A stretch of 40,244 nt of DNA from Hydrogenophaga sp. (GCF_030158645.1 NZ_JAOASO010000103.1:1-40244); one strand, 5' to 3'. Shown: positions 1 to 10,278, numbered from the stretch's first letter. Made by a program: numbers and translations. The notes: generated from the letters alone by a model not told the origin.

Positions 1-392
1 GCCACCGCCTGCCCCATGAGGAACGAGCCTTTGAGGTTCACACGCAGCACCTCGTCGAAGTCGTCTTCGCTCACGGCCAGAAAATCGGCCGCCTTGAAAA
101 TGCCGGCGTTGTTCACGAGCACGTCGATGCGCCCGAAGGCTGCCACGGTCTTGGCCACCACCGCGTCCACGTCGAGCTTGTCACCCACATCGCAGTGCAT
201 GTAGGTGGCGCCGAGCTCGCGCGCCAGCGCGCTGCCGGGTGCGTTGGCCACATCGGCAATGACCAGGCTGGCGCCTTCGCGCGCGAAACGGCGCACGCAG
301 GCTTCGCCAATGCCTTGTGCACCGCCGGTGACGATGACGACGCGGCCCTGGTGGCCGAAGTGAACGCTGGAGTTTGCAGATGGATGATTCAT
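1..392 (-). CDS. SDR family oxidoreductase (3' end cut by window edge)
   Basis: The N-terminal 130 residues of a classical short-chain dehydrogenase/reductase are visible; the rest lies beyond the left edge. Reading from the ATG at 392, the Rossmann glycine motif TGGAQGIGE appears near residue 22, the acidic residue after strand two sits in VIADV (usual NAD-preferring arrangement), and the NNAG motif follows in VLVNNAGIF. The catalytic Tyr-x-x-x-Lys would be outside the window, so activity cannot be confirmed and the substrate is unknown. No strong Shine-Dalgarno is obvious before the ATG. It is followed upstream by a LysR gene on the same strand, 35 bases away, which could regulate it; that link is inference. 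Confidence 0.85.
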   Translation of the reverse strand, partial: MNHPSANSSVHFGHQGRVVIVTGGAQGIGEACVRRFAREGASLVIADVANAPGSALARELGATYMHCDVGDKLDVDAVVAKTVAAFGRIDVLVNNAGIFKAADFLAVSEDDFDEVLRVNLKGSFLMGQAV

Positions 393-427
393 CCGGGCAT
401 GGTACGGCGGGATCTCGACGGCGCTGG

Positions 428-1360
428 TCAGAAAATGCTGCAGGTTGCCATGGCGCTTTCAACACGGGCGCGGGTCTGGGTGATGAGGTAGTCCAGAAAC
501 ACCTCGGTGCGCCGCGGCATGAACTTGCGGCTGGGCAGGGCGGCGTACATCGTGAGCCGGTCGGTGATCCAGGGGTGGAGCACGCGCACCAGATCGCCGT
601 TCTGGATCAACGGCGCGGCCAGTTCCACGGTGGTCGCGGTGATGCCGGCACCGTCGAGCGCGGCGTGCATCAGCGTGTCGGTGTGGTTGGCCCACAGCAC
701 CGGTTGCACCTCGATGTCCACGAAGCGGGTGTCGTCGGTTTCGTGCAGCAGGCGCCAGCCCCGGCTGCGTCCGGCGGCGGGCTTGTAGCGCAGGCAGTCG
801 TGCTGGGCCAGGTCTTCGGGGCGCGTGGGGGTGCCCCGTCGCCGCAAGTACTCGGGCGAGGCCAACAGCACGGTGACGCTGGAGAGCACCTTGCGCGCGA
901 TGACGTTCGCATCGAACGACGCCTGGGTGCCGATGAGCGTGATGTCGTAGTCCTGGATCGGCGGCTCGCGGTGCGACTCCACTTCGATGTCGAGCAGGAT
1001 CTTGGGGTAGGCCTGCCGGAAACCGCTCACCAGCGGCGCGAGCACGTGCGTGGCCAGCACCGGCGGGGCCAGCAGGCGCAGCACGCCCGCGAGGTCGCTG
1101 GTCTGCGAACTCACCAGCGCATGTGCTTCGTCCAGGTCTTGCAGGATCACGCGCACCCGCTCCAGGTAGCTCTCGCCCGCGTCGGTGAGCGAGACGCGCC
1201 GGGTGGTGCGGTGCAGCAGGCGCGTGCCCAGATGTTCCTCCAGGTCGGCCACCAGCCGCGTGACCACCGCAGGCGACATGTCCATGGCACGCCCGGCCGC
1301 CGCAAATCCCCCCTCGTCGATGACTTTCTGAAAAACACGCATCGAGGCCAGACGGTCCAT
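428..1360 (-). CDS. LysR family transcriptional regulator
   Basis: A 310-residue protein of normal LysR length. Residues 1-60 form the winged helix-turn-helix (GGFAAAGRAMDMSPAVVTR is the recognition region, followed by LGTRLLHRTTRRVSLTDAG, a near-canonical LysR signature). Residues from about 90 onward form the two-lobed effector-binding domain. The CrgA/AaeR-like opening (MDRLASMRVFQKVIDEGGF) is typical of the large Burkholderiales subgroup of LysR proteins. The start is well supported: AAGGAG lies 8 bases before the ATG at 1360. It is divergent from the DUF4148 gene and points toward the truncated dehydrogenase at the left edge. Either could be its target. The effector is unknown. Confidence 0.93.
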   Translation of the reverse strand: MDRLASMRVFQKVIDEGGFAAAGRAMDMSPAVVTRLVADLEEHLGTRLLHRTTRRVSLTDAGESYLERVRVILQDLDEAHALVSSQTSDLAGVLRLLAPPVLATHVLAPLVSGFRQAYPKILLDIEVESHREPPIQDYDITLIGTQASFDANVIARKVLSSVTVLLASPEYLRRRGTPTRPEDLAQHDCLRYKPAAGRSRGWRLLHETDDTRFVDIEVQPVLWANHTDTLMHAALDGAGITATTVELAAPLIQNGDLVRVLHPWITDRLTMYAALPSRKFMPRRTEVFLDYLITQTRARVESAMATCSIF

Positions 1361-1573
1361 GAAGAGGCTCCTTAAAGGGTTTTCCCGGATGAGAAAGACC
1401 TGATTATTGTTGAAATAGAAACACAGAAGTCATATGGACGCTGTTTTTCTTCGGGATCAGAAACTTTACAGTTCAACCCATCGATGCATGCAAACCCTCC
1501 GCAGAGGCATCGAAGCCGGCCAGACCGCACAACGGACCGACCGGCATGTTCAACCCTCCCAAAGGAAACTGTC
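1361..1573. promoter_or_regulatory. Divergent intergenic region, AT-rich core
   Basis: This 213-base gap between the LysR start and the DUF4148 start contains the most AT-rich stretch of its surroundings (about 1390-1475), as expected for back-to-back promoters and LysR binding. On the minus strand a loose -10-like AATAAT lies in the TTGTTGAAATAG area. On the plus strand TTTACA near 1466 could act as a -35. Neither has a convincing partner hexamer at 17 bases, so exact promoters are not called. Confidence 0.35.
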
Positions 1574-2149
1574 ATGAAAAACCGTCTGTCTGTTGTTGCC
1601 ATCGCCCTCTCCACCCTCGTTGCAGGCCACGCCCTGGCAGCCGACCCGTCCGTGGCCAAAACCCGCGAACAGGTTCGCGCCGAGCTCGTCGAAGCGCAGC
1701 GCAACGGCACCGTGCTCGTCGACGGCGACCAGGGCCTGCGTGCCTACCCCACGACAGCGCGCCCAGCAGCACAAAAGACCGCTGAAAAGGCCGCTGAAAA
1801 GGCCGTCGTGGTGGGCAAGACCCGCGAAGACGTGTTGCAGGAGCTGCGCGATGCACGTGCCAACGGCACCCTGATTGCCAACAGCGAAACCGGCGAAACC
1901 TACCGTGACATCGATCCCCGCAGCTACCCTGCCGCCGACGTGGCACAGGGCAAGACCCGCGCCCAGGTGCTGGCCGAACTGGCCGAGGCCCGCCGCACGG
2001 GCGACCTGATCGCCAACAGCGAAACCGGCGCCAAGTACAACGAGATCTACCCGGGCCGCTACCCCACCCGTGGCACCGTGCAAGCGGTGAACCCCGTTGG
2101 TGATGTGCGTGCCGGTGCGGCTTCGTCCAAAGCGGCCGTGACGAACTGA
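1574..2149 (+). CDS. DUF4148 domain-containing secreted repeat protein
   Basis: A 191-residue exported protein with a clear signal peptide (MKNRLSVVAIALSTLVAG, Ala-Leu-Ala cleavage near residue 22). The mature part is three copies of the DUF4148 unit, at about residues 29-45, 82-98 and 127-143, each built on K-T-R-x-x-V-x-x-E-L-x-x-A-R-x-x-G. Repeats 2 and 3 continue into a shared LIANSETG segment. The start is fixed by AAAGGAAA 6-7 bases before the ATG. A run of Ala-Glu-Lys between repeats 1 and 2 comes from a 12-base tandem duplication. DUF4148 proteins are common in Burkholderiales and lack a firmly established function; a periplasmic or surface role is likely from the signal peptide alone. 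It stands as a single gene closed by a hairpin. Confidence 0.92.
   Translation: MKNRLSVVAIALSTLVAGHALAADPSVAKTREQVRAELVEAQRNGTVLVDGDQGLRAYPTTARPAAQKTAEKAAEKAVVVGKTREDVLQELRDARANGTLIANSETGETYRDIDPRSYPAADVAQGKTRAQVLAELAEARRTGDLIANSETGAKYNEIYPGRYPTRGTVQAVNPVGDVRAGAASSKAAVTN
1781..1804 (+). repeat. 12-bp tandem duplication inside the DUF4148 gene
   Basis: GCTGAAAAGGCC occurs twice head to tail (1781-1792 and 1793-1804), encoding Ala-Glu-Lys-Ala twice in the linker between DUF4148 repeats 1 and 2. It is in frame, so it only changes linker length. Confidence 0.8.
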
Positions 2150-2176
2150 TCCTGCCGCTGGCAGTCTGAGAACGGC

Positions 2177-2210
2177 AACGCCCGGCTTCCTTCACAGGGA
2201 GCCGGGCGTT
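2177..2210 (+). terminator. Hairpin terminator after the DUF4148 gene
   Basis: Perfect 11-base arms AACGCCCGGCT (2177-2187) and AGCCGGGCGTT (2200-2210) enclose a 12-base loop, 27 bases after the DUF4148 stop and before the cupin gene. There is no long T-run afterwards (GTGCTGTGTT), so it is a strong stem but not a textbook intrinsic terminator. Confidence 0.65.
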
Positions 2211-2265
2211 GTGCTGTGTTGCTGGCGTTGTCTGGTACAACCGGGCTCGCTTTCAGGAGCCTCAC

Positions 2266-2649
2266 ATGCACCCGTTTTACAAAGTCGAATTGTTCACCGA
2301 CAGTGATGGTCGTGCCCGCTTCCGCGAGGAGGCCATCGTCCTCACCGAGGGCACGCCCGCAGCGCGTTTGTCGCCGGTGTTGCCCGCGAACGGCTTGCAG
2401 TTGCGCCAGAGCCCGGTGGGCTTTCGCAGCGATTTCCATTGCACCGCCTCGCCGCAGTGGCTGTTTGTGCTGAGTGGCCAGATGGAGATCGGGTTGCAGG
2501 ACGGCAGTTCGCGGACCTTTGGCCCGGGCGAGCACTTCTATTCGGCCGACACCTTGCCGGCGGGCGCCACATTTGACGCACGCGTGCACGGGCACTGGAG
2601 CCGGCAGGTGGGCGACGAGCCGCTGGTGACCGCTTTCGTGAAGGTCTGA
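2266..2649 (+). CDS. Small cupin-domain protein
   Basis: A 127-residue single-domain protein with a cupin-like profile. The segment SDFHCTASPQWLFVLSGQM carries the His and the beta-strand before the central Gly (LSGQMEIG) of cupin motif 1, and FGPGEHFYSAD matches the PGD/PGEH turn, with a late His in ARVHGHW as the motif 2 candidate. CAGGAG precedes the ATG at 2266 with normal spacing, so upstream in-frame codons are not the start. It ends 3 bases before the convergent phosphatase-fold gene. Proteins of this size and fold may bind a metal, but no enzymatic activity can be assigned. Confidence 0.85.
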   Translation: MHPFYKVELFTDSDGRARFREEAIVLTEGTPAARLSPVLPANGLQLRQSPVGFRSDFHCTASPQWLFVLSGQMEIGLQDGSSRTFGPGEHFYSADTLPAGATFDARVHGHWSRQVGDEPLVTAFVKV

Positions 2650-2652
2650 AGC

Positions 2653-3726
2653 TCACACCCCATCGGGCAGGCGCAGCCGGAGCAAGGCGCGCACAAAGCC
2701 GTGGTCGCTGCGGCCGCGGTCCCGGCCTTCGAAGAGGTGGTCGTTGAACACCTCCACGCGGCGCACATCACCGATGGCGCCTCGGCTGCTGGCCACGAAC
2801 TCTTCGCTCACCAGCACCTGGTCGAGCACCTCGGGGTAGCCCTGGTGGATGTGGGAATAGGCCACGTCGCGGCGCAACGCGGCTTCACCCTGCACATCCC
2901 AGGCGCTGAACAGCGCGTTGTCGCGTGCGCCTTTGTCATAGGCCACCTGCGAGGTGGCCGCAATCAGCTGGGTGGTCACGCTGTGCGGGCTGTCGTTGAG
3001 GTCGCCCATGAGCACCAGCGGCAGGCGCGTGCGGTGCAGCAGCTCCACCACCTTCAGCCGCAGCGCCAGCGCTTCGGCGGCCCGCATGACGAGCGAGCGC
3101 AGGGAGCCCAGTGCCTGCACGGCCGGGTCGTCGGTGTCTTCTGTGGTCTTGCCGCTGGCGTCTTCCAGGTACTTGGGGCGTTTGCTCTTGAGGTGCGCGG
3201 TGATCACGCACACCGGCTGGCCGTGCTTCATGCGCAGTGTGGCCACCAGCGGCGGGCGCTCGAACCGGGTGTGGGCACCCAGGCCGGGCACCTGCACCAC
3301 CGCAGCGGCAGGGAAGTCGACGATGGACTCGACCGATTCCAGTTTCAGGCGCGTGACGATGCCCACGCGCGGCGTGCCTTGGGCACCAACTTGTCCGGGC
3401 CCGTTCTCGGCACCCGGCACCACCACCGAGCTGTACTGCAGGCCGCTGCGCGCCACGGCCGCGCGCAGGGCCAGCTCGTCCCACACCTCCTGCACCGCGA
3501 TCACGTCGGCGTTGAGCGCCTTGAACCGGTTGCCCAGCCAGTCCACCTTGCGATCGAATTCGGTCTGGCTGTAGGGGTCCTGGCCATCGTAGAAATGGCG
3601 TCCCGGTTGTGCCAGGTTGAGCACGTTGCAGGTGGCCACCATGAGGGTGGCCCAACGTGGCGACGCCCCGTTGCCGATGAAGGCAGACGGGGCGTCGGGT
3701 GTGGGGAGCGTGCGGTCGTTGGGCAT
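2653..3726 (-). CDS. Endonuclease/exonuclease/phosphatase family protein
   Basis: A 357-residue cytosolic-type protein of the EEP (exonuclease III/DNase I/Mg-dependent phosphatase) superfamily. Catalytic landmarks are in order: Asn34 in TCNVLNL, Glu80 in AVQEVWDE (metal ligand), His178 in TAHLKSKRP, Asp242/Asn244 in MGDLNDSPH, Asp302 in VLDQVLVS, and the terminal Ser-Asp-His at 340-342 (RSDHGFV). All key EEP residues are therefore present and the enzyme should be active. There is no obvious signal peptide. Substrate could be nucleic acid, a phospholipid or a nucleotide derivative; the sequence does not decide. The ATG at 3726 has no clear Shine-Dalgarno. It shares the strand with the upstream rhlE gene, 26 bases away. 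Confidence 0.9.
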   Translation of the reverse strand: MPNDRTLPTPDAPSAFIGNGASPRWATLMVATCNVLNLAQPGRHFYDGQDPYSQTEFDRKVDWLGNRFKALNADVIAVQEVWDELALRAAVARSGLQYSSVVVPGAENGPGQVGAQGTPRVGIVTRLKLESVESIVDFPAAAVVQVPGLGAHTRFERPPLVATLRMKHGQPVCVITAHLKSKRPKYLEDASGKTTEDTDDPAVQALGSLRSLVMRAAEALALRLKVVELLHRTRLPLVLMGDLNDSPHSVTTQLIAATSQVAYDKGARDNALFSAWDVQGEAALRRDVAYSHIHQGYPEVLDQVLVSEEFVASSRGAIGDVRRVEVFNDHLFEGRDRGRSDHGFVRALLRLRLPDGV

Positions 3727-3752
3727 GACCGCACTGTAGTTCAGCGATCCGT

Positions 3753-5585
3753 TCAGCGGATCCGGCCGTAGTTGGTGCGCAATGGGTCGGCATTGCCGCC
3801 ACCACCACCACCACCGCCGCCGCGTGGGCCACCCCGGCCGCCGCCGCCACCGCCGCCGCCCTTGCCACCGCGGTTGCCGGTGCGCATGGCGTCGATGCTG
3901 GTGCGCAGCGGATCGGGCTGGCCGCCCGGGTTGGCTGCGCGTGGGCGCGGTTCCTTGATGCGCAGGCTGCCCAGGTGGGCGTTCGGGCCGGGCTGGCGCT
4001 CGGCGCCGGGTTCGCGGTCTTCACGCGGGCCACGGTCTTCGCGCGGTGCGCGATCCATGCGGTCGCCGCGATCGGCTTGTTGGCGCGGTGGGCGTGGACC
4101 CTGGCCACCACCGTTGCGTGGGCCGTTGTTGCTGCGTGGTTGGCCGTTGCCGCCACCACCGTTGGCACGTTGACCACCACCGTTGCCACCGCCGCCACGG
4201 CGGCCTTCACCGCGTGGGCCGTCGATCTGGGCGCCGTCACCGGCCGGGCGCTGACGCTGGCCACCGCCACCGTTGCCGCGGGCCTGCTGGGGCTCACCGG
4301 CTTTTTTCTCGCGCACGCGCTGCATCATTTCCGTGCGCGCGGCCTTGGCGGCCGCGGCCATCACGTCGCGGCTCGGCGGCTTGCCGGCGCCGCCCCAGAT
4401 GGTCTGGCGGCCCATGGCGATGGGTTCGGCGCGTTCGCCCTCTTCGGGCATGAACTCCTGGAAGATCTGCACCGGGATCTGCTGCTTGGTGAACTGCTCG
4501 ATCGCCATCATGAAGCCTTCTTCGTCCAGGCTCACGAGGTTGACGGCTTCACCGCCGTTGCCCGCGCGGCCGGTGCGGCCGATGCGGTGCACGTAGTCTT
4601 CGCTGACGTTCGGGATTTCGTAGTTCACCACGTGCGGCAGCTCGTCGATGTCGATGCCGCGTGCCGCGATGTCGGTGGCCACCAGGGCGCGGATGTCGCC
4701 GCTCTTGAAGCCGGCCAGCGCCTGGGTGCGGGCACCCTGGCTCTTGTTGCCGTGCAGCGCCATGGCCTGGATGCCGTTTTTCGTGAGGAACTCGGCCACG
4801 TTGTTGGCGCCGAACTTGGTGCGGGTGAACACCAGCACCTGGCTCCAGTTGTGCTGGTTGATGATGTGCACCAGCAGGGCTTTTTTCTTGCCACGGCCCA
4901 CCGGGTGGATCACCTGGGTGATGCGCTGCACCGTGGTGTTGCGCGGGGTCACCTGGATGTGCAGCGGGTCCTTGAGCAGGTTGCTCGCGAGGTCGCGGAT
5001 CTCGTCGCTGAAGGTGGCGGAGAACAGCAGGCTCTGCTTTTCTTTCGGCACCAGCGCCAGGATCTTCTTCACGTCGTGGATGAAGCCCATGTCGAGCATG
5101 CGGTCGGCTTCGTCCAGCACCAGCATCTGCACGCCGGAGAGGTCGAGGAAACCTTGCTGCTGCAGGTCCAGCAGGCGGCCGGGGGTGGCCACCAGCACGT
5201 CGACGCCGCGCTTCATGGCGTTGATCTGCGGGTTCATGCCCACGCCGCCGAAGACGACGGTGGAGGTGAGCGTCAGGTGCTTGCCGTAGGTGCGCACCGA
5301 CTCTTCCACTTGCGCCGCGAGCTCGCGGGTGGGGGTGAGCACCAGGGCGCGGATGGCCACGCCGCCGAAGCGGTTCTTGGCGCGTTCGCCGTCGGCGAGG
5401 CGTTGCAGCAGGGGCAGGGTGAAGGCAGCGGTCTTGCCGGTGCCCGTCTGGGCGCCACCGAGCAGGTCGCGCCCGGCCAGCACGGCGGGAATCGCCTCGG
5501 CCTGGATGGGGGTGGGGGTTTCGTAGCCATGCTCACGCACGGCTTGCACGATGGCCGGGGCCAGTTTCAGATCGTCAAAGGTCAT
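3753..5585 (-). CDS. rhlE: DEAD-box RNA helicase, RhlE type
   Basis: A 610-residue ATP-dependent RNA helicase that would remodel rRNA or mRNA structure. Motifs counted from the ATG at 5585: I AQTGTGKT 45-52, Ia PTRELA 85-90, II DEAD 158-161, III SAT 189-191, [12 protein letters not shown] 333-342. The ~390-residue core is followed by a ~220-residue disordered tail rich in Gly, Arg, Asn and Pro, with a DPLRT motif twice near the end on both sides of glycine runs. Such RGG-like tails are typical of beta-proteobacterial RhlE proteins and would contact RNA. The start is uncertain: the family N-terminus [10 protein letters not shown] favours 5585, but the in-frame ATG at 5621 has GGAG 6 bases upstream and would add 12 residues. 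Confidence 0.93.
   Translation of the reverse strand: MTFDDLKLAPAIVQAVREHGYETPTPIQAEAIPAVLAGRDLLGGAQTGTGKTAAFTLPLLQRLADGERAKNRFGGVAIRALVLTPTRELAAQVEESVRTYGKHLTLTSTVVFGGVGMNPQINAMKRGVDVLVATPGRLLDLQQQGFLDLSGVQMLVLDEADRMLDMGFIHDVKKILALVPKEKQSLLFSATFSDEIRDLASNLLKDPLHIQVTPRNTTVQRITQVIHPVGRGKKKALLVHIINQHNWSQVLVFTRTKFGANNVAEFLTKNGIQAMALHGNKSQGARTQALAGFKSGDIRALVATDIAARGIDIDELPHVVNYEIPNVSEDYVHRIGRTGRAGNGGEAVNLVSLDEEGFMMAIEQFTKQQIPVQIFQEFMPEEGERAEPIAMGRQTIWGGAGKPPSRDVMAAAAKAARTEMMQRVREKKAGEPQQARGNGGGGQRQRPAGDGAQIDGPRGEGRRGGGGNGGGQRANGGGGNGQPRSNNGPRNGGGQGPRPPRQQADRGDRMDRAPREDRGPREDREPGAERQPGPNAHLGSLRIKEPRPRAANPGGQPDPLRTSIDAMRTGNRGGKGGGGGGGGRGGPRGGGGGGGGGNADPLRTNYGRIR
3790..3870 (-). repeat. Low-complexity glycine-codon tract in rhlE tail
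   Basis: Runs of CCA/CCG/CCC (Gly codons on the minus strand) encode two poly-glycine blocks separated by Arg-Gly-Gly-Pro-Arg. Triplet repeats of this kind are prone to slipped-strand length change, always in multiples of three. They extend the disordered RGG tail of the helicase. Confidence 0.75.
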
Positions 5586-5595
5586 TTTTTTGGAG

Positions 5596-5612
5596 GCGCC
5601 CGTCCAGGGCGC
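5596..5612 (-). promoter_or_regulatory. GC hairpin just upstream of the rhlE start
   Basis: GCGCCC (5596-5601) and GGGCGC (5607-5612) pair perfectly around a 5-base loop. If translation starts at 5585, the stem ends 10 bases before the ATG with only an A-rich tract between and no Shine-Dalgarno. If the start is 5621, the hairpin lies inside the coding region. Function is not established. Confidence 0.3.
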
Positions 5613-5781
5613 TGGGGGCATCGGCCACTCCGTGAGTCGCTTCGGTGTTGGAAGCGGCACCCGGCCAGTCTGGGGCAGATGGATTCAGGGGTTTGGTGCC
5701 ACCGTGGTTGGCGAGCACCCCAGCGAAGGGCTGGTGTTGAGCCAACTGAAGTGCCCAACGAGCCGTATTGTCGCATGCTGG

Positions 5782-5787
5782 GATAAT
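5782..5787 (+). promoter_or_regulatory. Candidate -10 element for ettA
   Basis: GATAAT within TGGGATAATCC, 48 bases before the ettA ATG, is a 5/6 match to TATAAT in an otherwise GC-rich 250-base divergent region (5586-5835). No good -35 hexamer is seen 16-18 bases upstream, so this is a weak call. Confidence 0.3.
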
Positions 5788-5835
5788 CCGGGGTTGCGCG
5801 GCCGTCCTGGCTGCAGATTCTTCAGGCACACAGCA

Positions 5836-7496
<1,661 letters not shown>

Positions 7497-7497
<1 letters not shown>

Positions 7498-8036
7498 TGC
7501 AGGACGTCGAAGCCGCCACGCGCCACTGGCTGGAGAAGGCCGTCATCGGTCTGAACCTGTGTCCGTTTGCGCGGGCGGTGTATGCGAAGAACCAGGTGCG
7601 CATCGTCGTCAGCCAGGCGCGCCATCTGGATGCGTTTCTGGACGACCTCGACCGCGAACTCGCGCTGCTGGTGAACACGCCGGCCGATGAGATCGACACC
7701 ACGCTGCTGGTGCACGCCACGCTGTTCCCCGACTTCGAGGTCTTCAACGACTTCCTGAATGTGGTGGACGACGTGGTGGCCGAGCACGAGCTCGACGGTG
7801 TGATCCAGGTGGCACCGTTTCACCCGTTGTTCCAGTTCGAGGGCACCGAGCCCGACGATGTGACCAACTGCACCAACCGCGCGCCGTTCCCCACACTGCA
7901 CCTGCTGCGCGAAGACAGCGTGGAGCGCGCGGTGGCCACCGAGGGTGGTGATGCCGACGCGATCGTCGAACGCAACCTGCAGACCTTGCGCGATCTGGGT
8001 GCCGATGGGTGGCGCGCCCTCATGTCTAAAGCCTGA
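7497..8036 (+). CDS. DUF1415 family protein
   Basis: A 179-residue cytosolic protein recognised by its DUF1415 features: the N-terminal NLCPFARAVY segment, the central VHATLFPDFEVFNDFL, and the later VAPFHPLFQFEG, TNRAPFPTLHLLRE and VERAV segments. The family's function is unknown; the conserved Cys-Pro-Phe-Ala and several His/Asp residues hint at a metal or redox site, which is inference. Its ATG shares one base with the ettA stop (TGATG), indicating translational coupling; a GTG one codon earlier (7494) is also possible. Pairing with a translation factor may be simple operon convenience. Confidence 0.9.
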
Positions 8037-8142
8037 ACAGCCGGGACATCCGGTTTCTTTTTCCGGTTGTGTGGGGGGGGAGGGGTGGTCACAATGGTCC
8101 AACCGATCAAACTTGGACGCTTTACCGAAGGAACCCGCCCGC

Positions 8143-10239
8143 ATGGATGCCCATCTCCAGGCCTTTGACGCCTGCCTCAAGGAGGCGCTCGCGCAAACAC
8201 GCGAGTGGGTGCCCCGCTGGCTGGACAGGTTGCATGGCGACCTGAAGGAGAAAGAGCTGTCGGCCCGGCAACTGGGCGACAAGCAGGTGTTTGTCGAGGC
8301 GCGAACCGCCCTCGAATCCCACCGCGACCTGATCGCCACCCGGTTTCTGGCCGCGCTGGGCGACTCGGTGGGCAACGCCTTGCCCGGCTCCGATGCGCAG
8401 CCGCGTCGGGCGCAGTCGGTGAGCTTTGACGAACTGGAGCTCATGGGGGATGACCAGGTACAGGAGACAGTCGAGCTCGCCCGCGTGCAGCAGATCGTCA
8501 ACATGACGGTGGACCACGAGATCGTCGAGCTCACCGCCCGCCTGTGCACCGCACAGGGCATGCACAGCGTCAACGCCGACGCCAACCCGTTGCGTGCCGA
8601 CGTGGTGGTGGCTGCCCTGACCAAGTCCCTCAAGGGGCTGAACGTGGCTCCTGCCGTGCGTTCGCGGTGGATGCAGACCGGTGCCATTTCACTGGGCAAC
8701 GAACTTCAAGCGCTCTACACCCACCTCAGCGCCCTGCTGGAGCGCATGGGTGTGGCGGCGGCTGGTTACAACGTGATCCAGGCGCCCCACGCCCGCGCCA
8801 CATCCGATGCCGCCCCGGGCCGGCGGACCGGTGGCGCACCCGAGGAGACCGGTCTGGGCGCCGATGCGCTGCTCACGCTCGACCACCTTCACCAGTTGCT
8901 GGTGGGCAACCTGGAGCAGCCGGGCGCCGATGCGCAGCGAGAGCCGGGCACGGCGGGCACCGGCAACGCCATGGTGCGCACCCTGGCCAGCGAGGTGGTC
9001 TCGCTCATGCTCAAGCAGATCGCGGCCGACGAACGTTTGCTTCGACCGGTGCGCGAAATGCTGCAGGACATGAAGCCTGCGCTGCTGCAAGTGGCGCGCA
9101 CCGAGCCCCGCTTTTTCGCCGACCGGCAGAACCCGGCGCGCCGCCTCCTGGACGCCATCACCGAACACAGCCTGGCCTACACCAACGAGCAGGACCGGGG
9201 CTACGCAGCGTTCTCGCGCCAGGTGCGCAACATCATCGACACCCTGCAGAAACCCGGACCCGACCTCGCCGATCGTTTCCCAGGTCTGCTGCAGCACTTC
9301 AACCGCTCCCAGACCGAGGCCATGGCGCCCGAGCAGGTGCAGGCGCGCGGCCTGGCCGTGAAGACCCTGGTGCGGGTGGAGCAGCGCAACCTGCTGGCCG
9401 AACGGGTGGCCGCCGAATTCCGCTCCCGCAACGATTTCTCCCGCTCGCCCGGCGTGGTGCGGCGCTTTCTCACCGGCCCCTGGGCGCAGGTGGTGGCGCA
9501 GGCGCGTCTGGAACTGGCCAACGCCACCGGACTGAGCACCTCGGAGATGCCGGCGATGCGTTACACCGACATCCTGCCGGACCTGCTCTGGTCGAGCCAG
9601 CTGGCGCTGGCCAGCCTGAACCGCCCGCGCCTGGTGAAAATCATTCCCGGCGTCTTGCGCACCTTGCGCGAGGGGCTGGACTCGATCGACTACCCGAGAG
9701 AACAGGCGGAAGCTTTCTTCCAGGCCTTGATGGGTCTGCACGAAGCCGCCTACAAGACCCAGCGCGCCGAGTTGCCTCAAGATTCACCGCCCAGCCAGCA
9801 GGGCGACATCGAGCTGGAGCCGTGGATGCAGCCCGCCGAAGCGCGCGACACGGGTTTTCTGGACGACATTGCGCTCGAGTCTCAGCCGGACACCCAGCCA
9901 TCGTTTGTCGACACCCAACCCCTGCAGCGCGACTGGGTCGACCTCAAGGCGGAGCTGGTGGCGCAGCCGCCGTCCCAGCTCAGTGTCGGCACCTGGGTGG
10001 ACATGTGGCAGGACGGTCAGGCCGTTCGTTGTCAGATCAGCTGGGCCAGCCCGCACGGCACGCTGTTCCTTTTCGCCGGCCCGCATGGCCGTTCGCTGTC
10101 CATGACCCGCCGGGGCCTGGACCGTTTGATCGAGCAGGACAAGCTGCGGGTGGTGGCGGACCACGGCGTGGTCAATGAAGCACTCGACGAAGTGACGAGA
10201 CAAGCCTGGCTGAACAGCATCAAGGCGTCTGGCATCTGA
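8143..10239 (+). CDS. DUF1631 family protein
   Basis: A 698-residue, mainly helical protein matching DUF1631 (family found in beta- and gamma-proteobacteria and of unsettled function). Start at ATG 8143 is supported by GAAGGAAC about 9 bases upstream. Features: an N-terminal helical region, a variable Gly/Pro/Ala-rich linker near residues 215-240, a long helical domain (roughly 250-560) including KTLVRVEQRNLLAER and GPWAQVVAQARLE, and a C-terminal beta-rich segment (about 610-670) with the pattern GTWVDMWQ...CQISWASPHGTLFLFAG, resembling a PilZ-like barrel without the RxxxR motif expected for cyclic-di-GMP binding. No signal peptide or membrane helix. It stands about 100 bases after DUF1415, apparently with its own expression signals. 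Confidence 0.88.
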   Translation: MDAHLQAFDACLKEALAQTREWVPRWLDRLHGDLKEKELSARQLGDKQVFVEARTALESHRDLIATRFLAALGDSVGNALPGSDAQPRRAQSVSFDELELMGDDQVQETVELARVQQIVNMTVDHEIVELTARLCTAQGMHSVNADANPLRADVVVAALTKSLKGLNVAPAVRSRWMQTGAISLGNELQALYTHLSALLERMGVAAAGYNVIQAPHARATSDAAPGRRTGGAPEETGLGADALLTLDHLHQLLVGNLEQPGADAQREPGTAGTGNAMVRTLASEVVSLMLKQIAADERLLRPVREMLQDMKPALLQVARTEPRFFADRQNPARRLLDAITEHSLAYTNEQDRGYAAFSRQVRNIIDTLQKPGPDLADRFPGLLQHFNRSQTEAMAPEQVQARGLAVKTLVRVEQRNLLAERVAAEFRSRNDFSRSPGVVRRFLTGPWAQVVAQARLELANATGLSTSEMPAMRYTDILPDLLWSSQLALASLNRPRLVKIIPGVLRTLREGLDSIDYPREQAEAFFQALMGLHEAAYKTQRAELPQDSPPSQQGDIELEPWMQPAEARDTGFLDDIALESQPDTQPSFVDTQPLQRDWVDLKAELVAQPPSQLSVGTWVDMWQDGQAVRCQISWASPHGTLFLFAGPHGRSLSMTRRGLDRLIEQDKLRVVADHGVVNEALDEVTRQAWLNSIKASGI

Positions 10240-10278
10240 GACCCCACGCTCCACCGCTGCGCGCCCGACGTCAAGACG

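Noticed and set aside
374..1375. A 333-codon frame opposite the LysR gene
   Set aside because: The LysR helix-turn-helix and a good ribosome-binding site are on the minus strand.
3975..5786. A 603-codon frame opposite rhlE
   Set aside because: Composition artefact; the minus strand carries every DEAD-box motif.
8046..8070. ACATCCGG / CCGGTTGT hairpin after DUF1415
   Set aside because: One mismatch, only four GC pairs at the top, and a G-run rather than a T-run afterwards; too weak to call as a terminator.
8544..10178. A 544-codon frame within DUF1631 on the same strand
   Set aside because: An Arg/Gly/Ala-rich shifted-frame reading of the real gene, with no domain of its own.
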